From positions 1 to 64,000 of the forward strand of contig RPFO01001543.1 of the NCBI GenBank assembly GCA_009746045.1: a stretch of DNA of 64,000 nucleotides, read 5' to 3'. The translations under genes and the position numbers were made by a program. The notes under the pieces are model-generated. The model was not told the origin of the DNA. It was given only the letters and a program-made list of their open reading frames with translations, and did not search any database. Positions within the stretch are counted from its first letter, which is position 1, and each line of letters begins with the position of its first letter. This stretch comes from Mesostigma viride. Taxonomy: Eukaryota; Streptophyta; Mesostigmatophyceae; Mesostigmatales; Mesostigmataceae. This document shows positions 63,511-64,000 of this stretch, in pieces.

Positions 63511-63942
63511 TCACTCCTTCTTGGTCACGGTGATTGACAAGGAACCAAATTCCACGGTAAGAGGGGTTTCAATAGAGGAGGAAGAAGACCCACGTTCACG
63601 GGTAGGAGAAGGTAAAGGAGTAAGGAAGCTGTCAGGGATATGAGGAGGAGAAATATCTGCAGTGGGAATTTCAGGAGGAGGACGTGTAGGGCGAGAATGG
63701 AGTCCTATGTCGGTTTGACTATACCAAAGGCAAAACTGTTGTGCTTCTTCAAAGAGGTGAAACTTCCTATATCTAAGAACAGGAACAGAGGAATTATTAA
63801 TCACGGAACGGGCATCAGCCCAAGAAAGGAAAATACAAGACCAAGAAGAGGTGATGACCGCATAGTATTTAGCACGGCTATTATTACTAGAGGAACTGGA
63901 ACGAGGACGGTTAGAAAAACGCTGGCGCCCAGCACCCTGCAT
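63511..63942 (-). CDS. Small ORF upstream of gag with viroplasmin/RNase H1 N-terminal-like domain
   Basis: 143 residues from ATG at 63942. AKYYAVITSSWSCIFLSWAD followed by VLRYRKFHLFEEAQQFC has the pattern of the Cauli_VI (viroplasmin) / RNase H1 hybrid-binding domain: KYYAV, a W after a turn, a Y..F pair, and EEA. The C-terminal half is Pro/Ser-rich. Its start may lie further upstream, beyond the window or across an intron. The match is by eye. Confidence 0.6.
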   Translation of the reverse strand: MQGAGRQRFSNRPRSSSSSNNSRAKYYAVITSSWSCIFLSWADARSVINNSSVPVLRYRKFHLFEEAQQFCLWYSQTDIGLHSRPTRPPPEIPTADISPPHIPDSFLTPLPSPTRERGSSSSSIETPLTVEFGSLSITVTKKE

Positions 63943-64000
63943 GGTACGTACCTTGTTTAGGTGACTCTGAGGGACTAGACTTTACAGTAGGTGTAGGCTC

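Larger units (their letters stand above)
52446..64000 (-). mobile_element. Ty3/gypsy chromovirus, 5' part beyond the window
   Basis: Read on the minus strand: a viroplasmin-like ORF, gag with zinc knuckle, protease, reverse transcriptase, RNase H, integrase, chromodomain, an extra ORF, polypurine tract and 3' LTR. The domain order PR-RT-RH-INT-chromodomain defines a chromovirus. The 5' LTR and primer binding site lie past 64000. Reverse transcriptase is split by a 1.7-kb insertion, so this copy cannot make an intact pol. Open frames are otherwise long, so the element was probably active recently. Confidence 0.92.

Overview
The window is eukaryotic nuclear DNA, most likely from a green alga or another member of the green lineage. 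The evidence is two split genes with GT-AG introns, a plant/alga-type hybrid histidine kinase, a plant-type inositol polyphosphate kinase with a TGTAA motif after its stop, a chromodomain Ty3/gypsy retrotransposon, and heavy minisatellite and satellite DNA. I cannot name the species. No prokaryotic operon, rRNA, tRNA or CRISPR array is visible.

Layout. 1-833: an isolated, indel-rich copy of a satellite unit. 1735-3985: compound GC-rich repeats. 5018-18599: a tandem array of about 18 units of 695-733 bp with two sequence types and an odd internal junction near 17337. 19328-27246 (+): an inositol polyphosphate kinase gene in eight exons. 28541-39282 (-): a large hybrid histidine kinase in at least seven exons, whose first exon was not found. 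The two genes converge, with a 39-bp palindrome between them. 42410-48636: a foldback-like structure with 0.65-0.85 kb inverted arms and inverted 9-bp arrays inside. 51369-52103: a hAT-like nonautonomous element with an exact 8-bp target duplication. 52446 to the right edge (-): a chromovirus carrying a 3' LTR, gag, protease, pol with chromodomain, an extra ORF after pol, and a viroplasmin-like ORF before gag. It is broken inside reverse transcriptase by a 1.7-kb insertion with hairpin-like ends.

Both host genes were rebuilt by joining open frames across GT...AG sites with matching phases. The kinase gene gives 551 codons with the family motifs in order. The histidine kinase gives 1983 codons: sensor, two membrane segments, HisKA, HATPase, a linker of about 950 residues with a degenerate receiver, then an intact receiver.

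The most unusual pattern is in the introns of these two genes. Exon-intron boundaries are repeated as short degenerate 'echoes' inside the adjoining intron, up to six times beside one 5' splice site. They look like tandem duplications of splice junctions and leave ladders of usable-looking donors or acceptors. I do not know this as a described feature of either family.
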